Below are positions 11,033 through 22,140 of a DNA stretch of 64,000 nt, piece after piece. Each line of letters starts with the position of its first letter. The stretch's first letter is position 1. Origin of the DNA: Teratosphaeria epicoccoides (taxonomy: Eukaryota > Ascomycota > Dothideomycetes > Mycosphaerellales > Teratosphaeriaceae); assembly GCA_021401465.1 (NCBI GenBank), contig JADDMT010000021.1, forward strand, positions 124,001 through 188,000, written 5' to 3'. The notes beneath the pieces were generated by a model that saw nothing but the letters and a program-made list of their open reading frames with translations, was not told the origin of the DNA and ran no database searches. The translations under genes and the position numbers were made by a program.

Positions 11033-12451
11033 TCACCGCCGTCCCTTCCCAAATCGTCCTCTGCCACCCGCCTTACTGTTCTTATTCTTGATTTTCAATG
11101 CCCGAAAGTTCGCATGCGCCGTAGCTGCAATCTTCTTTTTTGGATTTTCGCTGTCGTTATCGCCGTACAGATCTTTCCTCGTATTCTTTTTCTCCTTGCC
11201 TTTCGTTCTCTTGGTCCTCCCACCAGATTTAGCTTCGATAGAGGCATCAGCATTCTCATCTGCCGAGTCGCCATGCGCCCCTTCCACTCGCTGCGTCTCG
11301 TTGACAACGTCAAGACCGTCCACCTCGTCTACGCGTTCGAGCTCGGCTGCTTTCTTGGGCTTGTGTAGGACGGGCTTCATGTGCGTCCTCTTTGTCTGCC
11401 TCTTTAAGCCTTTCTTCTTCCACACTTTTCCGGTCGTCGCGGCGGCATCATATTCATCGCTTTTCTCGTCGTCCTCGGCAGCTCGATCCGGGCCCAGCGG
11501 CATCTCTCCCGCCTCCATCACCTGGCTGTCCTCGACCAACACCTCGACCTTCTTCTTTATGATCGGCGGCAGGTCACCGCGCTCCTGAGCCTCGATCTCG
11601 TTCATGATGTCCCAGTCGTCATCCATTCGTTCTTCCTCGATGGATCGGAGGTTCTGTATCAAGGAGCTGAAACTGCGAGCTTGGGACAAAGGACGTCTCA
11701 GCAATGGGCGACTGCTGTGCGCCTCCGTCTCCAGCGAAATGTTGGCAAGAGAAGCGCTCCGACGCAAGAATGCAGGAGTAGCGAATTGCCGTTTGACTGT
11801 GCTCGAAGCGCCATTGTCATCTTCGTCTCGCTTGCGCTTGAGTGGTGTGTTTGTAAAGGCATTCAGAAATCGCCTTTTGCCACTCGACTGAGGAGTGGCC
11901 AAGAGCGTAGATGCAGCGACGGGCAGCGCCATAGACCGCTTACTGGGTGTGGCTACCACTGTTGGTGCCTCGGCTGCTGACGGTATGCCTGTGGAGCCTT
12001 TGGATGGGGTGGCGGAGAAGGGCAGATCGAAGATGCCCAGTACCTGGCCGTCCTTCTGCGGAGTGGGACCCAAGGCGCATCGTATGGCTGCCGGAGTGGG
12101 CTCGCTCTCCGGCTCTGCCTCTGCCGGCAACAGCTGCAGTGACGCTGCCGTCTTGTCAGCCCGTCGTGGCGGAGCGGCTGCGTTGCTTGATCGCGCTTTA
12201 AGCACGCCCCTCCCCGGTCGGTCCTTCTTGCCCGGCGTGCGCACATAGTCTGTCCGTTCCTTGCTGGCGAGTACTGCCGGTCGTCTCAGGTCATTGTATT
12301 GGCGATACTTCTCTGCGATTGCTGCATTCTGCTTGATATCTTCCCTCCCCGGTCTGCGTCCCTGCTCAGTCTTGAAGGCGTTTTCCCAGATCTTGAGCTC
12401 ATGCCTGAGAGTCGTGACCTGCTCTTCCAAGACTGCAGAGCTGGTCGTCAT
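11033..12451 (-). CDS. SLD2: DNA replication initiation regulator Sld2 (Drc1)
   Basis: A single exon of 472 aa. Sld2 is phosphorylated by S-phase CDK and then binds Dpb11/TopBP1, allowing CMG helicase assembly at origins; its N-terminus is related to that of RecQL4. The N-terminal block (about 1-60) has the family pattern LRHELKIWENAF, then GRRPGREDIK and IAEKYRQYNDLR. The middle holds many S/T-P sites, several with a basic residue after (RTPGKK, ATPSKG, ATPSKR, NTPLKRK), as expected of CDK targets. The C-terminal half is acidic then strongly basic (ending GRGRFGKGRR). The N-terminal block makes the call fairly firm. Confidence 0.85.
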   Translation of the reverse strand: MTTSSAVLEEQVTTLRHELKIWENAFKTEQGRRPGREDIKQNAAIAEKYRQYNDLRRPAVLASKERTDYVRTPGKKDRPGRGVLKARSSNAAAPPRRADKTAASLQLLPAEAEPESEPTPAAIRCALGPTPQKDGQVLGIFDLPFSATPSKGSTGIPSAAEAPTVVATPSKRSMALPVAASTLLATPQSSGKRRFLNAFTNTPLKRKRDEDDNGASSTVKRQFATPAFLRRSASLANISLETEAHSSRPLLRRPLSQARSFSSLIQNLRSIEEERMDDDWDIMNEIEAQERGDLPPIIKKKVEVLVEDSQVMEAGEMPLGPDRAAEDDEKSDEYDAAATTGKVWKKKGLKRQTKRTHMKPVLHKPKKAAELERVDEVDGLDVVNETQRVEGAHGDSADENADASIEAKSGGRTKRTKGKEKKNTRKDLYGDNDSENPKKKIAATAHANFRALKIKNKNSKAGGRGRFGKGRR

Positions 12452-13298
12452 GTTTGTGATTGTGCGTGTGCAAGTAATGCCCGATGTTTTCCGGTGTGCG
12501 CCAAGTCGGACACGCGGCGACTCGCATGATTCAGGTCCACTGTCGCACCCCGTCGACCGACCGACACGACCCTGCGAGCGCAGCGCTCAATAATGAGAGC
12601 CTGAGAGGGGAGTGGCGGAGAGTCGCTGGGAAACGAAGAAGCACCTGTCGCCATGTCAGGCTCATTATGGAGCCGATGAAGCAGATCTATCTACATGGAC
12701 TGATATGAGGTAGATCTGGCAGGAGCGACCCATCAACATTTCGACTTTTACACATACCATTTCTTTGAGGGGCAGGCTGGCGTGGCCGGTGTGGAGAGGT
12801 ATCGGACAGGAGCAAAGCAGGGCCAAGTGACCGGGACTTAGCACTTACCAAGATGAACCGGAGAAAATTGTGATGAACTCCTTGGTCCAGCGTGTAGATG
12901 TCATTAGTGGTCAGTGGATGGGAAGCGAGGACAATATGCATGGGAAAAGATGTACCACGACGATGGCGGCATTGGGGACCGCTGATGATGGTTGAGGTGC
13001 TTGTCTGCGCGTGGTGGTGGACAGATGCAAGATCGTTAGGCACGGCGAGGTGTTATAGCATGGCCAGCTACCGGTTCAGGTCATTGGGTAATGGAGCCAT
13101 AGAGAAATGCAGCTGGTCGAATGGCATTGACGTTGGCCGATGCTGCGTCTGAAAAGCTAGAGAAGTCGACAGGTCGCAGGAGCATTGGCCAGATGTCACT
13201 TCTGGTCCAAAGCCTCTCAGACCATAACCCAGCTGAGACTCAGCGCACTGAACTGAACACTGCTGCACCTCCCTTCCACAACCGCAACACCCCTCCGC
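12452..13298. other. Intergenic region upstream of SLD2
   Basis: About 850 bases with only short overlapping frames. It contains the SLD2 promoter side and the 3' end of the next minus-strand gene. No RNA gene or repeat was recognised. Confidence 0.55.
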
Positions 13299-14003
13299 CT
13301 ACTCAACTCCCTGCTTCACCCACGTCCACCCCGGCTTTGCCACAGCGAGCCCAGCCCGATACACCTCCAGCACATCTCTGACCACCGACCAAGAAACCGT
13401 ACCCATCGCGCCGACAATCCTGAATGCCTGCTTGATCGCCACCATCTTCGCACCGCCCTTGCCGCCACGTGGGTACTGGTACCGCCCCTCGTGAACCATC
13501 TCCAGCCATCTCATCAGGTTCGGCCACGTCTCACGTCCATTGAAGCGGAACGCGACTCGATTGCCAGGCGTACCCGCGGCGATCCAGTGAGTGGGCGGAG
13601 CAGCCGGGAGTCCGCTCTGCACTTTGAGCCGGAACTTATTTTCGCCGAGGAAGATGCTCAGGGATTCTTGACGGATCTGCTTGTTGACGCGAGTGAGGCC
13701 AGGCTGCCAGCGAGTGCGCTTGGTGACTTCGAGTCGGTTCTCCTGGACGAGCGCCAGGCGGTAGATCTCGTTTCTGAGCTCCGCTGGCAGGTTGAGCATG
13801 GGTGATGGAGTGGCCTTCGTCTCTGATGGCTGAGCCTTGCGCGAGGTTGACTTCGGAGTCTGTTCGGAAATCAGTGGGAATGCGTCGCGAGGACCTGATC
13901 GGAGGAGCCATACCTTCTTGCGCCTCTTCGATGCTTGTTCCACTTCGGTGACGACCTTGTTCGTGCAGGCATCGCTTGGCGCATCGATCTTTCGCTTCGC
14001 CAT
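13299..14003 (-). CDS. 2EXR/F-box-like domain protein
   Basis: A single exon of 234 aa starting MAKRKIDAPSDACTNKVV. A basic N-terminal tail (ASKRRKKV) is followed at about residue 70 by LNLPAELRNEIYRLAL, the hallmark of the fungal 2EXR/F-box-like domain. The motif LTRVNKQIRQESLSIFLGEN follows, as usual in this family. The remainder resembles the poorly conserved ligand-binding part. These proteins are abundant in filamentous ascomycetes; most are uncharacterised and a ubiquitin-ligase adaptor role is inferred only from the F-box-like helix. Confidence 0.75.
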   Translation of the reverse strand: MAKRKIDAPSDACTNKVVTEVEQASKRRKKVWLLRSGPRDAFPLISEQTPKSTSRKAQPSETKATPSPMLNLPAELRNEIYRLALVQENRLEVTKRTRWQPGLTRVNKQIRQESLSIFLGENKFRLKVQSGLPAAPPTHWIAAGTPGNRVAFRFNGRETWPNLMRWLEMVHEGRYQYPRGGKGGAKMVAIKQAFRIVGAMGTVSWSVVRDVLEVYRAGLAVAKPGWTWVKQGVE

Positions 14004-15365
14004 GCTAGCTGTGAGAACTGCGGATCGCTTAATGGGATGTCACTGGAAGGTCGCCGATCGAGCTTTTGAAGGGACATGCACAACTTATGGATCCCGGCCG
14101 GACCCGCTGTCACATGCCGATTTCTCCCCGGCGCTAGCGAATCAACTCACGCGGTATATTGAGAGTACAGTCGACGACTGATTGTCTCAGTATTCTCGCT
14201 TCTCTACCGGATCAATTGATAGCATGCGATGACGACTTCGCTAGCGTGGTTCTGTGGCATTCGCCGAATTTGAAGCTGCTTGAGCCATGTTATTGGCAAT
14301 TGTAGTGGTTGTTGGGATGGTTGAGCATAAGATCCTGCGCACATGAATGTTAGAGAAAGCTGCAGGATCGTGCCGATGCTACCGCCGAAGCCTGCGTACC
14401 TTGGGAAGGAGCGCGACAGTCAAGCACATGCTGCTTTGGCTCTCGGACAGTACCTACTCTACCGGGCGGATCAAAATGAGGCGAGCCTCAGATATCGGCA
14501 GCCCTCATATTCTCGCCCGCATCTAATCCGTCCTCTCGCTCTGTCCTGAGTCTGCAGCACGATTTGACCCATATCTTAACACACTCCTGCCTCAGCTGTC
14601 GGGACTACAGGTTCTCCGAGAGGCCGTGCAGCACAGCAGCATCCAAGCCAGCATTAATAGCATCCGAGTGTCTTCGGCATACCGAGGATACGCCACATGC
14701 GTCTCAAGATATCCTCGCCGGGCCAGACCCATTGACTGACGAGTTATTGTTGCTGTGTTATGCTCCTGAGGCTCGTAACGACGAGCACACCGGCCAGGAT
14801 GAGCGTCGAGGCCGAAGTCAGTGTGGACACATGGATCGGCGAATGGTAGTGACCCGCCACACTCGCCAGTTCTATGCGGTTTGCTTTCGTTGACAGCGGC
14901 GCATTCATTCGAGGACATTGTCTTGCGTGGTCCTGCAGCTGCTGGAGCACGCAGCATTGTCTGAGCGACAGCAAAACCAATTTACCAGATCTCGATGGAT
15001 GCACGATCATGCAGCTTCTGCGGCTTCAGTGCCCTTGTGCTGTGGCTAGCGGGTCGCGATGAGACATACCCGTTGGCTTCGTTGGCAAGGCATTGAATAT
15101 GGAAGGCCAGGAAAGCGGGAAACATGTCCAGGACTCGGACTGCAATAATAAAACACGTCGAATGAGGCCGGAGCATACATTGCCATCGAGTACATACAAT
15201 TTCATTCCCACAATCACTGGCGTACTAACCCAGCTTCTCTTCGCTTTGCTCAAGCATAGCTTCGAATGCAAGAGAAGGACTTTAGCAGCCAGAACCCGGC
15301 GACGCTTAGAACGCTATCACGTATCTTATGCACCAGCCAACGCACCTCGCAACATCAATCTTGCC
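14004..15365. other. Intergenic region
   Basis: About 1.4 kb. Short frames on both strands overlap each other and lack domains. It contains the upstream side of the 2EXR gene and the 3' end of the RabGAP gene. Nothing specific was seen. Confidence 0.55.
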
Positions 15366-18300
15366 TTACGATTCCCCAGCCGGCGGCGTCACAACACCTT
15401 GCGTCCTACTCGCCGTCCTCCGACTCCAGAACCACCCACCACCAATTCCATTCGTGGTGTGTGTATCCGCCTTCCTCGGCTTGCCCTCAGAATCAGAGGG
15501 GGTAGTCGGCGTAGGAATTTCACTAATGTTACTCAAACTCCTATTGTCCGGATCATAGGCCGCCGGCGTGTTCGGAAAGCTCAGTGCCAGGTCACTTGTA
15601 CCACTCGATCCGAGAAACAGCTTTGCAGCAGCCTCAGCCTTGGCAGTGGCATCAGCACGAGCGGCCTCCGCAGCCGCATACGCCTGGCTTGCCTCCAACC
15701 TCGCATTTTCTGCTACCGTCCTCGAGGCCTCAATCTCTGCGCGCATTTGGGCGAGCGCAGCATCGTGCTTTCTCGACTGCAATGTCAGAGATCTCTTCAT
15801 CTCATCGACTTCCTGCCGTGCTTGCGCCTCGGCAGTCTTAGCATTGACAAGCTCCAAGAGCAGGGCTTCTTCAGGCACGATTTCATGCTGAGGTGTAGCA
15901 AACACTTCTTTTGTTGCCAGACTGCTTGTCCTGGCATGCCATGACGGCCCAGCAGGAGGCGCAAGCGCGGGTAACTGAGGTGCGGGCGCCACATAGGCAG
16001 GCGAAGCAGATCCCGAAGTCTGCTCTATCTCTGTGGACTCCTCGGCGTCGTCGTACTCCTCACGGTCGGGGGTTGTACTTGTGATTGTCAGCAAAGATGT
16101 CGGCCGCTCAGTTTGGATCGTGGGAACGGCCTGTCTGGTCTTTACGCTCCGCATACTGCCAGCCGAGTCTCTCCTGCCCAGCTTCAGCTCTTTCAGGCCT
16201 GAACCACCAACCATGCTACTCGGTGCGCTGCTGATACTACCCTTGCGCATCAAGCTCACGCCTTCGACAGATGCGCTGCTAGCACGTCTGCTTGCGAGCC
16301 CGGGACTAGGTGCGTCGAAACTTTCCTCTCTCTGAATCCTGTCCCTTTCTTTTCGCTCTATGCTTCGTGCTTCAGCCCTGAGGTCGGAAATGGTATGCTC
16401 GAGCTTTTGTCGTGCCTTGAATTCTTCATTCACCCGAATGCGCAGTTCCTGGACCTCGGACCGCAAATCGTCACATTCTGAAGCAGCGCCCTCTGCAGTC
16501 TCCAAACGTGAGGTCAAGTCGCGACAACTGTTCTCCGAAGTGACGAGCTGCTCCCGAGTTCTTGCAAGCGTACTCCTCAGCTGTGCTTTGGTTTCAAAGC
16601 TTGCCGAGTATCTTGCATTGGTGTTCAGTCGCTCTTGTACTGTGCCAAGCAAGTCATTGAGCTCTTCCTTCTCATGCCGATCTGACGGTCGCGCTAGCAT
16701 GCTTCTCGGTCTCTGGCTCAACTCAACTTCATCAGGCCCATCGGTCGACTTTGGCGGAGCCGGCAACGTTCTTCTCCGAGCCGACCTCAGGCTGACGCCA
16801 ACCTCCTCTTCGCTTTGACCTTCGATCTCGCACATAGGATCGTCCTTTCGTAAACGCCTGAGAAGCTGTCGGACCACTCTATGATCATCGCTCCGGTCTT
16901 CGCGCTCCTTCTGCAACATCCCTGCCAACTGTTGATGCTCTCTTTGCAACTCTGAAAGCGCGGTCAGCAAGTCTTCGATCTGATCATGCATGTCGCGCTC
17001 CTCTTTGCTCAGTCCAGACACTCCGTGTCCAGTGGACAGCGACACGGTACGCAGGGAGTCCGCATGTTTGCCCGACTTGAACGACATGGTATCTGCCTGG
17101 CTTTCTCGTGAGCTGTCGTGCGAATCAGGTTCAGTAGGTGCAGTGCTAGCCAAGCTACTTGTACCGCTCCCCGTTGATCCATCACTGCCGTTAAAGGTGC
17201 TGATACTCTGTTTGCTACCAGTCCGTCGCAGGAAGCTGTGGGGACGTGTCCCGTCCTTTTCGGCGCTATGGGGACTGAGCGTATTGGTGCTCTTGGATGC
17301 GCTGTGACTCGGTGCCCACAATCTGCCCAAAAATCTGCTTGCCGCGGCCTGGACGTCAGGGAGGAAGCCAGCCTTTTCGCCGATGACTTCGGTTGACTGA
17401 CTCTCGAAATCTTTCTCCAGCTCTGCCAGACGGGTGTGCGTGATCAATCCACCTAAGCTTGTGAAGTCGTCAACCAGGGCATCTGCATCACAGCCGTAAG
17501 AATCCCAGATGGCTCTCCCAAGAAGCAGGGACATGACCTCCTCAAATTCTGTTGTTGCCATCATCTTCTCCTCGTTGCGTCTCATCAAGGCAAGTGCAAC
17601 CCGCATCACGGTTTCGTTGGCGCCTTCCGCAAAGATAACATCATAAATGCGAAACAACAATGGCAGTGGACACGATACAGCAAAGCACGACAAGAACCAT
17701 TGTGATAGGTACGCCGGTTCAATGCCCATCTCGGCCAGATGTGCCGAAAGATCCGGCTGATGTTGCTTCATCAGGCTGCTGAACTGGAAGATGCGCATAT
17801 GCAAGCCGCTCAGACTGGGCAGAAACGATGCCCGAAGACTGTAGTGATCCATCAGGCGCACGAGAACGCAGAAAGCATCTCGCTCGCCCATGTTCATCAG
17901 CAGCGGTCCGACCAGAAAGCCAAGGCCTTGGCAGTACCCAATGTCCTTGTCGTGCAGCGAGAAGCATTTGAGTACCCGCCCAAGCATCTTCTGCCCCTCG
18001 CCTTCTGCGTCTCGGAAGAGCTCCACGCCCGGGAAAGAGCGTCCAACATCCTTGTTAATGATTCCCTCATACGGGCTCTTCTCATCCAATAAATCTTCGA
18101 ACGCTTGCTCGAGATTTCCGTCTCGTGCGCCTGCCATGGATGTCCAAACCACGCCTCGAAGCGGAAGTGGAATGCCGGATCTTATCTTCGTTGTAGTCAG
18201 AGTGGGCAGTCTGGTAGCAGTTGAGGGGTAGTCCTGAACAAGAGCCGCCCAGAACTCCAGCTCCGTCATCGGCGGTGGCTCAGATATGGTCTCCAATTCT

Positions 18301-19217
18301 GCAGGCGCGGCCAGGCTGTACCGAATGCTTGGCGCGTTGCCGTCCTGTACCAACTTCTTCAAGTGTCCCATACTAGGTGGCCGCGACTCACTTCTCCCAC
18401 GAGTGACGCTCTTCGACTTCTCAAAGGCCGAGATCTTAGCATTCTCCTGCTCCAATCGTGCGAGTAGGAAAGCCGTACTCTCGTCCTCTTCACCCTCTGG
18501 TATCTCCTTATCTTCCTTCTCTTGAGCCTCGACCTTGTCTAGTTGCTGCCAGTCGACTTGCTCTTCCCCCGAGCGCGCCGAATCTCTATCAGAGGGATTG
18601 AGACTGGCTCCTCGTGTCGGGAAGTTGAGGGTGCTCTCGCTTCTCATGCTTGTCGCAGAGTCCCTCCCGCTCGCTTCATCTTCCCAATTCGGCTCGTCAT
18701 TGTCATCGCGCTCGCCGTATGGTGTTATCGGTGTGTCCAGGGGCAGATCTTTGGACGTATCGAACAATGTACTCTGCCGTTGGAGCTCCGGTCGAGGTGG
18801 CCAGGCATTCTGCAAGATCTCTAAGCTCGACGGCTTTCGCATGTGTCTGCTCTGCCGAACTTTGGGCGTGGCCAGCACGTCCTTCACGATTTCTGGCGAC
18901 AGATTCTCGTAATCCATGCTCGTGTCTGACAATGCGATCGAGGCCATCGAGTCTCGCACATCGGGAAAGGCCGCGGCCTCGGCAGGTGTGACGGGTGACA
19001 CTGGCCTTGATTGTAGATCTGTATTCTCTTTCAAGTGCTGTGGCAGTCCAGGATCCTCGATGCATGGCGTCTCGAGGATGGGCGTGCCCAAGTCTTCCAA
19101 TGTTGGCGTGTCCTGATCGTCCTCTTGCGGGGCAATGCTCGGCGACGAAGTGAAATGGTCCGTCAGCGACGCCGTCTCGATACTCATGTCCGCCATATTG
19201 TTGACCTGAAGAGGCAT
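15366..19217 (-). CDS. TBC-domain Rab GTPase-activating protein (Gyp5-like)
   Basis: A single exon of 1283 aa. TBC proteins speed GTP hydrolysis by Rab/Ypt GTPases through a dual-finger mechanism. The N-terminal 340 residues are acidic and disordered. The TBC domain spans about 345-600 and shows both fingers: INKDVGRSFPG (the IxxDxxR arginine finger) and GYCQGLGF (the glutamine finger). After it come a Ser-rich linker, coiled coils around 740-790 and 840-960, and another Ala/Glu-rich coiled coil near 1130-1210. This order resembles Gyp5/Gyl1, which act on Ypt1/Sec4 at the Golgi and growth sites; the specific substrate here is inference. The first ATG is used; MADMSIE seven codons later is an alternative. 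Confidence 0.88.
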   Translation of the reverse strand: MPLQVNNMADMSIETASLTDHFTSSPSIAPQEDDQDTPTLEDLGTPILETPCIEDPGLPQHLKENTDLQSRPVSPVTPAEAAAFPDVRDSMASIALSDTSMDYENLSPEIVKDVLATPKVRQSRHMRKPSSLEILQNAWPPRPELQRQSTLFDTSKDLPLDTPITPYGERDDNDEPNWEDEASGRDSATSMRSESTLNFPTRGASLNPSDRDSARSGEEQVDWQQLDKVEAQEKEDKEIPEGEEDESTAFLLARLEQENAKISAFEKSKSVTRGRSESRPPSMGHLKKLVQDGNAPSIRYSLAAPAELETISEPPPMTELEFWAALVQDYPSTATRLPTLTTTKIRSGIPLPLRGVVWTSMAGARDGNLEQAFEDLLDEKSPYEGIINKDVGRSFPGVELFRDAEGEGQKMLGRVLKCFSLHDKDIGYCQGLGFLVGPLLMNMGERDAFCVLVRLMDHYSLRASFLPSLSGLHMRIFQFSSLMKQHQPDLSAHLAEMGIEPAYLSQWFLSCFAVSCPLPLLFRIYDVIFAEGANETVMRVALALMRRNEEKMMATTEFEEVMSLLLGRAIWDSYGCDADALVDDFTSLGGLITHTRLAELEKDFESQSTEVIGEKAGFLPDVQAAASRFLGRLWAPSHSASKSTNTLSPHSAEKDGTRPHSFLRRTGSKQSISTFNGSDGSTGSGTSSLASTAPTEPDSHDSSRESQADTMSFKSGKHADSLRTVSLSTGHGVSGLSKEERDMHDQIEDLLTALSELQREHQQLAGMLQKEREDRSDDHRVVRQLLRRLRKDDPMCEIEGQSEEEVGVSLRSARRRTLPAPPKSTDGPDEVELSQRPRSMLARPSDRHEKEELNDLLGTVQERLNTNARYSASFETKAQLRSTLARTREQLVTSENSCRDLTSRLETAEGAASECDDLRSEVQELRIRVNEEFKARQKLEHTISDLRAEARSIERKERDRIQREESFDAPSPGLASRRASSASVEGVSLMRKGSISSAPSSMVGGSGLKELKLGRRDSAGSMRSVKTRQAVPTIQTERPTSLLTITSTTPDREEYDDAEESTEIEQTSGSASPAYVAPAPQLPALAPPAGPSWHARTSSLATKEVFATPQHEIVPEEALLLELVNAKTAEAQARQEVDEMKRSLTLQSRKHDAALAQMRAEIEASRTVAENARLEASQAYAAAEAARADATAKAEAAAKLFLGSSGTSDLALSFPNTPAAYDPDNRSLSNISEIPTPTTPSDSEGKPRKADTHTTNGIGGGWFWSRRTASRTQGVVTPPAGES

Positions 19218-20403
19218 ACTGAGAGCAGTTCTGCACGCTCCTACTACGCAGACCGGTCCAGCGGTCGTTCGGGATGCGGGTGATGCGCTTCTGGCTCCAC
19301 CGTTTGGCTAGCTCTCCCAGCTCCCTTGCATCTCCTGAAAAGCTTGGTCTTGCAGCAAATGGTAAAGGCTGTGTTGGTGAAGGATAGACGGATCGGACTA
19401 TCGCTCACGAACAAAGACGAAGCTCCTCCTGTTGTTCAGCCATAAGGTGGAGATCATCTCGCACTCCTGAAACAGCATTGTCCAAGCAGCCTCATCTGCA
19501 CCAACCCCTGTCACTCTCTGCACACTTTCTCCTGAACGGCTCTTTCCGCCGCCGTTGGTCCTGCATGAGCCCTGAACCTGCTCACGTGTGGTGATGACTG
19601 CCTGTACGCGTGCTACTGTATATCTTAACGTTGACACATCACTGGTCAATACGTAGGAAGCGGACACAGCAACCTGCCTCCAATACCTAATCACTTGCGA
19701 AGAAGCTTCGACATGTCCTTCTGCTTCTTGGGCATCCATATTTGCGCACACGCGACTCCACGGCTCTAATGAAGGGTCTCATTCGTGGCTGATCCGTTCG
19801 AGTAACGCTGACTCCAGACCATCAGCATCACCATTGTGAACTCGTGGCTTTGCTCCTCGCAAACGGCAAAGACAGAACCTTCGTGGGCATTGTGATACGC
19901 TTCACAGTCTTGATGATTTGCAAAATAGGCCCACTGCCTCCATCTGGGCCGTGCATGGATAGCACGTCAGGACGACAATCTGTGCAATCAATGTCACCCC
20001 TTATGGATTGCCAGCAGCACATCTACATCAAGGTCTCCTCGAGTGCGTTTCCAGTGGTCTACGTGCTTGTTGATATCGCCGCCAAGTGAAGACATAGTTC
20101 GGCTTGAAAATCCGAAGCGATCCGAATACAATACAGGGCAGCAAGATGAAGACCACCTTGTGCATGAATATCGTCCTAATGCGCTTCCTTTCCTCCCAGA
20201 GTCTATTGCTACTGTTTGAGACGCTCAAAAGAGCCAGACTCCTTCTCACACACTGCGCCAATAGCATCCTCAATCTGGTGATTTGCCAAAGGCCTGCCAC
20301 TGTGGACGCATCACTAGTGCCAGAACGTTGTCCCAGACAGCAGCGTAGGCAACAGCGGTATACTTGCCGCTTCCGTAGCTCATCTTGCTACAGTACGAAA
20401 ATT
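19218..20403. other. Intergenic region beside the CorA-like pseudogene
   Basis: About 1.2 kb. It holds the RabGAP promoter. A minus-strand frame at 20028-20300 has hydrophobic stretches (VVFILLPCIVFGSL) that could be more of the decayed membrane-protein locus, but this is not certain. Confidence 0.45.
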
Positions 20404-22140
20404 CAAGGGATAGCAGGGGGTTTGCAGGAGCATGGTAACCCACCACCAGACCCGATGCTTCCTCGCAAGCTGAACAAGTGGCCTGAAGGTCGGACCAGCG
20501 ACCAACGAGAACACGATAGTGCCGAAGGCAAGTGGAAACGCGCTAGCCTAGAAGGAAGTAAGAGACCAGGTTTTGGTGCTCAAATTGTCGGTACTGATTT
20601 GTCTCACCATAAGATCTGCGCCCGTCATAGTCTCGATCGTTGTATCGTGTAATATTCTGTCATCTGTGTCGATTCTTCAGTGGTGCCCGAGTGAGTGGTC
20701 CGAGATATTGATGCCCTCAGAGCTTAATATCTGCAGCAATGACGGCTTCGGCAAGTCTTGTCAGCAAAGCAAGTTCTGCGAGTACTGCGAAAGAGACGGG
20801 AACGTATAGCGCGACTAGAACTGCAATGGGTGCGCTCCTGTAGTTGCTGACGAGCCCAATCTGCTCTTTGACAATTCTCTTGACAGGCGTCACGGCCGAA
20901 GCCTTCTTCCGCAGCTGTGCATTGAGGTTTCTCAAGTCGCGTTTGCATTCAACAGCTCTCGTGTATGATCCAGCCCCAAGATGTTTGACAATCATGTCCA
21001 GGAATTTGATGTTTTTGTTGTCATTGTGCTATGCCACAAAAATGTGGGACTCTTGGATATGGTTTAGCATCTGGATCTTCCAGCCAGATGGATTGCTTCT
21101 GCACTTGATGTCCTGCAGTCTGATCGTGAGTTCCTTTAGCATCACTTAAATGACGACTCACCCATACGTACTAAGCTATCGACCTTCGCAAGAGCTGGTT
21201 CCTAGACAAGACGCACGATCATGTCTTCCAGCAGCTTCGACTGGGTTCGAATCAGAGTAGACGAGGCGACGTAGACGTCGTATGATACAGAAGACTCTCT
21301 AACGATGCGCAAAGCACACGAATATGGAGCTCCTGAGATGCAGAGCTCTCGAACGTCTGTGAAGGCTAGGCAATGCTATCCAGCCAGAAGGATTGACACA
21401 GCAGTCGCGTCTGAACGGAGACAGCTGTGCGCTTGTACCAGGAGAGGAGACTCGTCCCGGAAGGACGAGAGAAGCGCTGCATCGCATCCTCTTGTTTTGA
21501 CTATCAAAATATCAGTTGATGGGCCAAGTCGACGCAGCTTGTTATTGTTTTTCACAGCTTCGACAAGGGCCGATCTTGTGCCTGGCCGACTAGCCCGCTC
21601 CCAAAGAGAATCGACATTGATGTAGTTGTCGCGCAACATGTGTTGACACGGACCTTGCCTCTCTTTACAGGCCAGAATTGCTGATGACGAGTCAAGCAGC
21701 CCAAAATCTACTGAGGAAAGCACATTTGGCAGCAGCGCAGACGAGTGGGCAAGACCTGCCTGATCCAATCGCGGCCGTGACGCTACAAAGTAGTTGGTGA
21801 GATTAAGCTTTCAGTCATCAAGTGGGTCATTTTGTTGCATCTGGGTGGTATGCAAAGTGGGTGTGGCACAAGTGACTGAGCGCAAGCTCTCAATTGTGGC
21901 CTGTTCACTACGTACACCAAGTCCAGGATCGAAGTAAGCTTGCCGCTCAAGCATCGCAGGATGAGCCCCAGCGGCGCAGAATCGTGTCGCATGTGCGCAA
22001 GTAGGAAATAGCGTCACGCCAAGCACTTTGACTTTGTTACGCGTCTACGACCTTCTTTTCCAACAGTTTCATATCCCTGCGTGCATGTAGGATTCTTGAT
22101 TGAGAGCTCGATATCATAGCGGCGGACCAGGAAGGGGTTC
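20404..22140 (-). pseudogene. Decayed CorA-like transporter-type membrane protein gene
   Basis: Coding character continues in one frame from about 22026 to 21180 across stops at 21811-21813 (TGA) and 21376-21378 (TAG). It resumes after a probable intron with ELTIRLQDIK, SGWKIQMLNHIQESHIFVA, TAG at 21029-21031, then HNDNKNIKFLDMI. The end looks like the CorA C-terminus: a first membrane segment APIAVLVALYVPVSFA, a probable intron 20731-20785, EGINISDHSLG where CorA has its GMN loop, TGA at 20677-20679, an intron at 20548-20607 (GTGAGA..CTAG), then a second membrane segment AFPLAFGTIVFSLVAGP. The 5' end is uncertain; a segment with YDIELSIKNPT lies near 22085-22120. Introns look intact while codons carry stops. 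CorA family assignment rests on the membrane-pair layout and general style. Confidence 0.5.

Noticed and set aside
20104..20652. Plus-strand open frame of 182 codons
   Set aside because: Antisense to the CorA-like segments, which have better coding character and splice sites.
21240..21262. Possible tRNA, from GGGTTCGAATC
   Set aside because: Stems do not pair, and the sequence lies within the coding-like CorA relic (LIRTQ on the minus strand).
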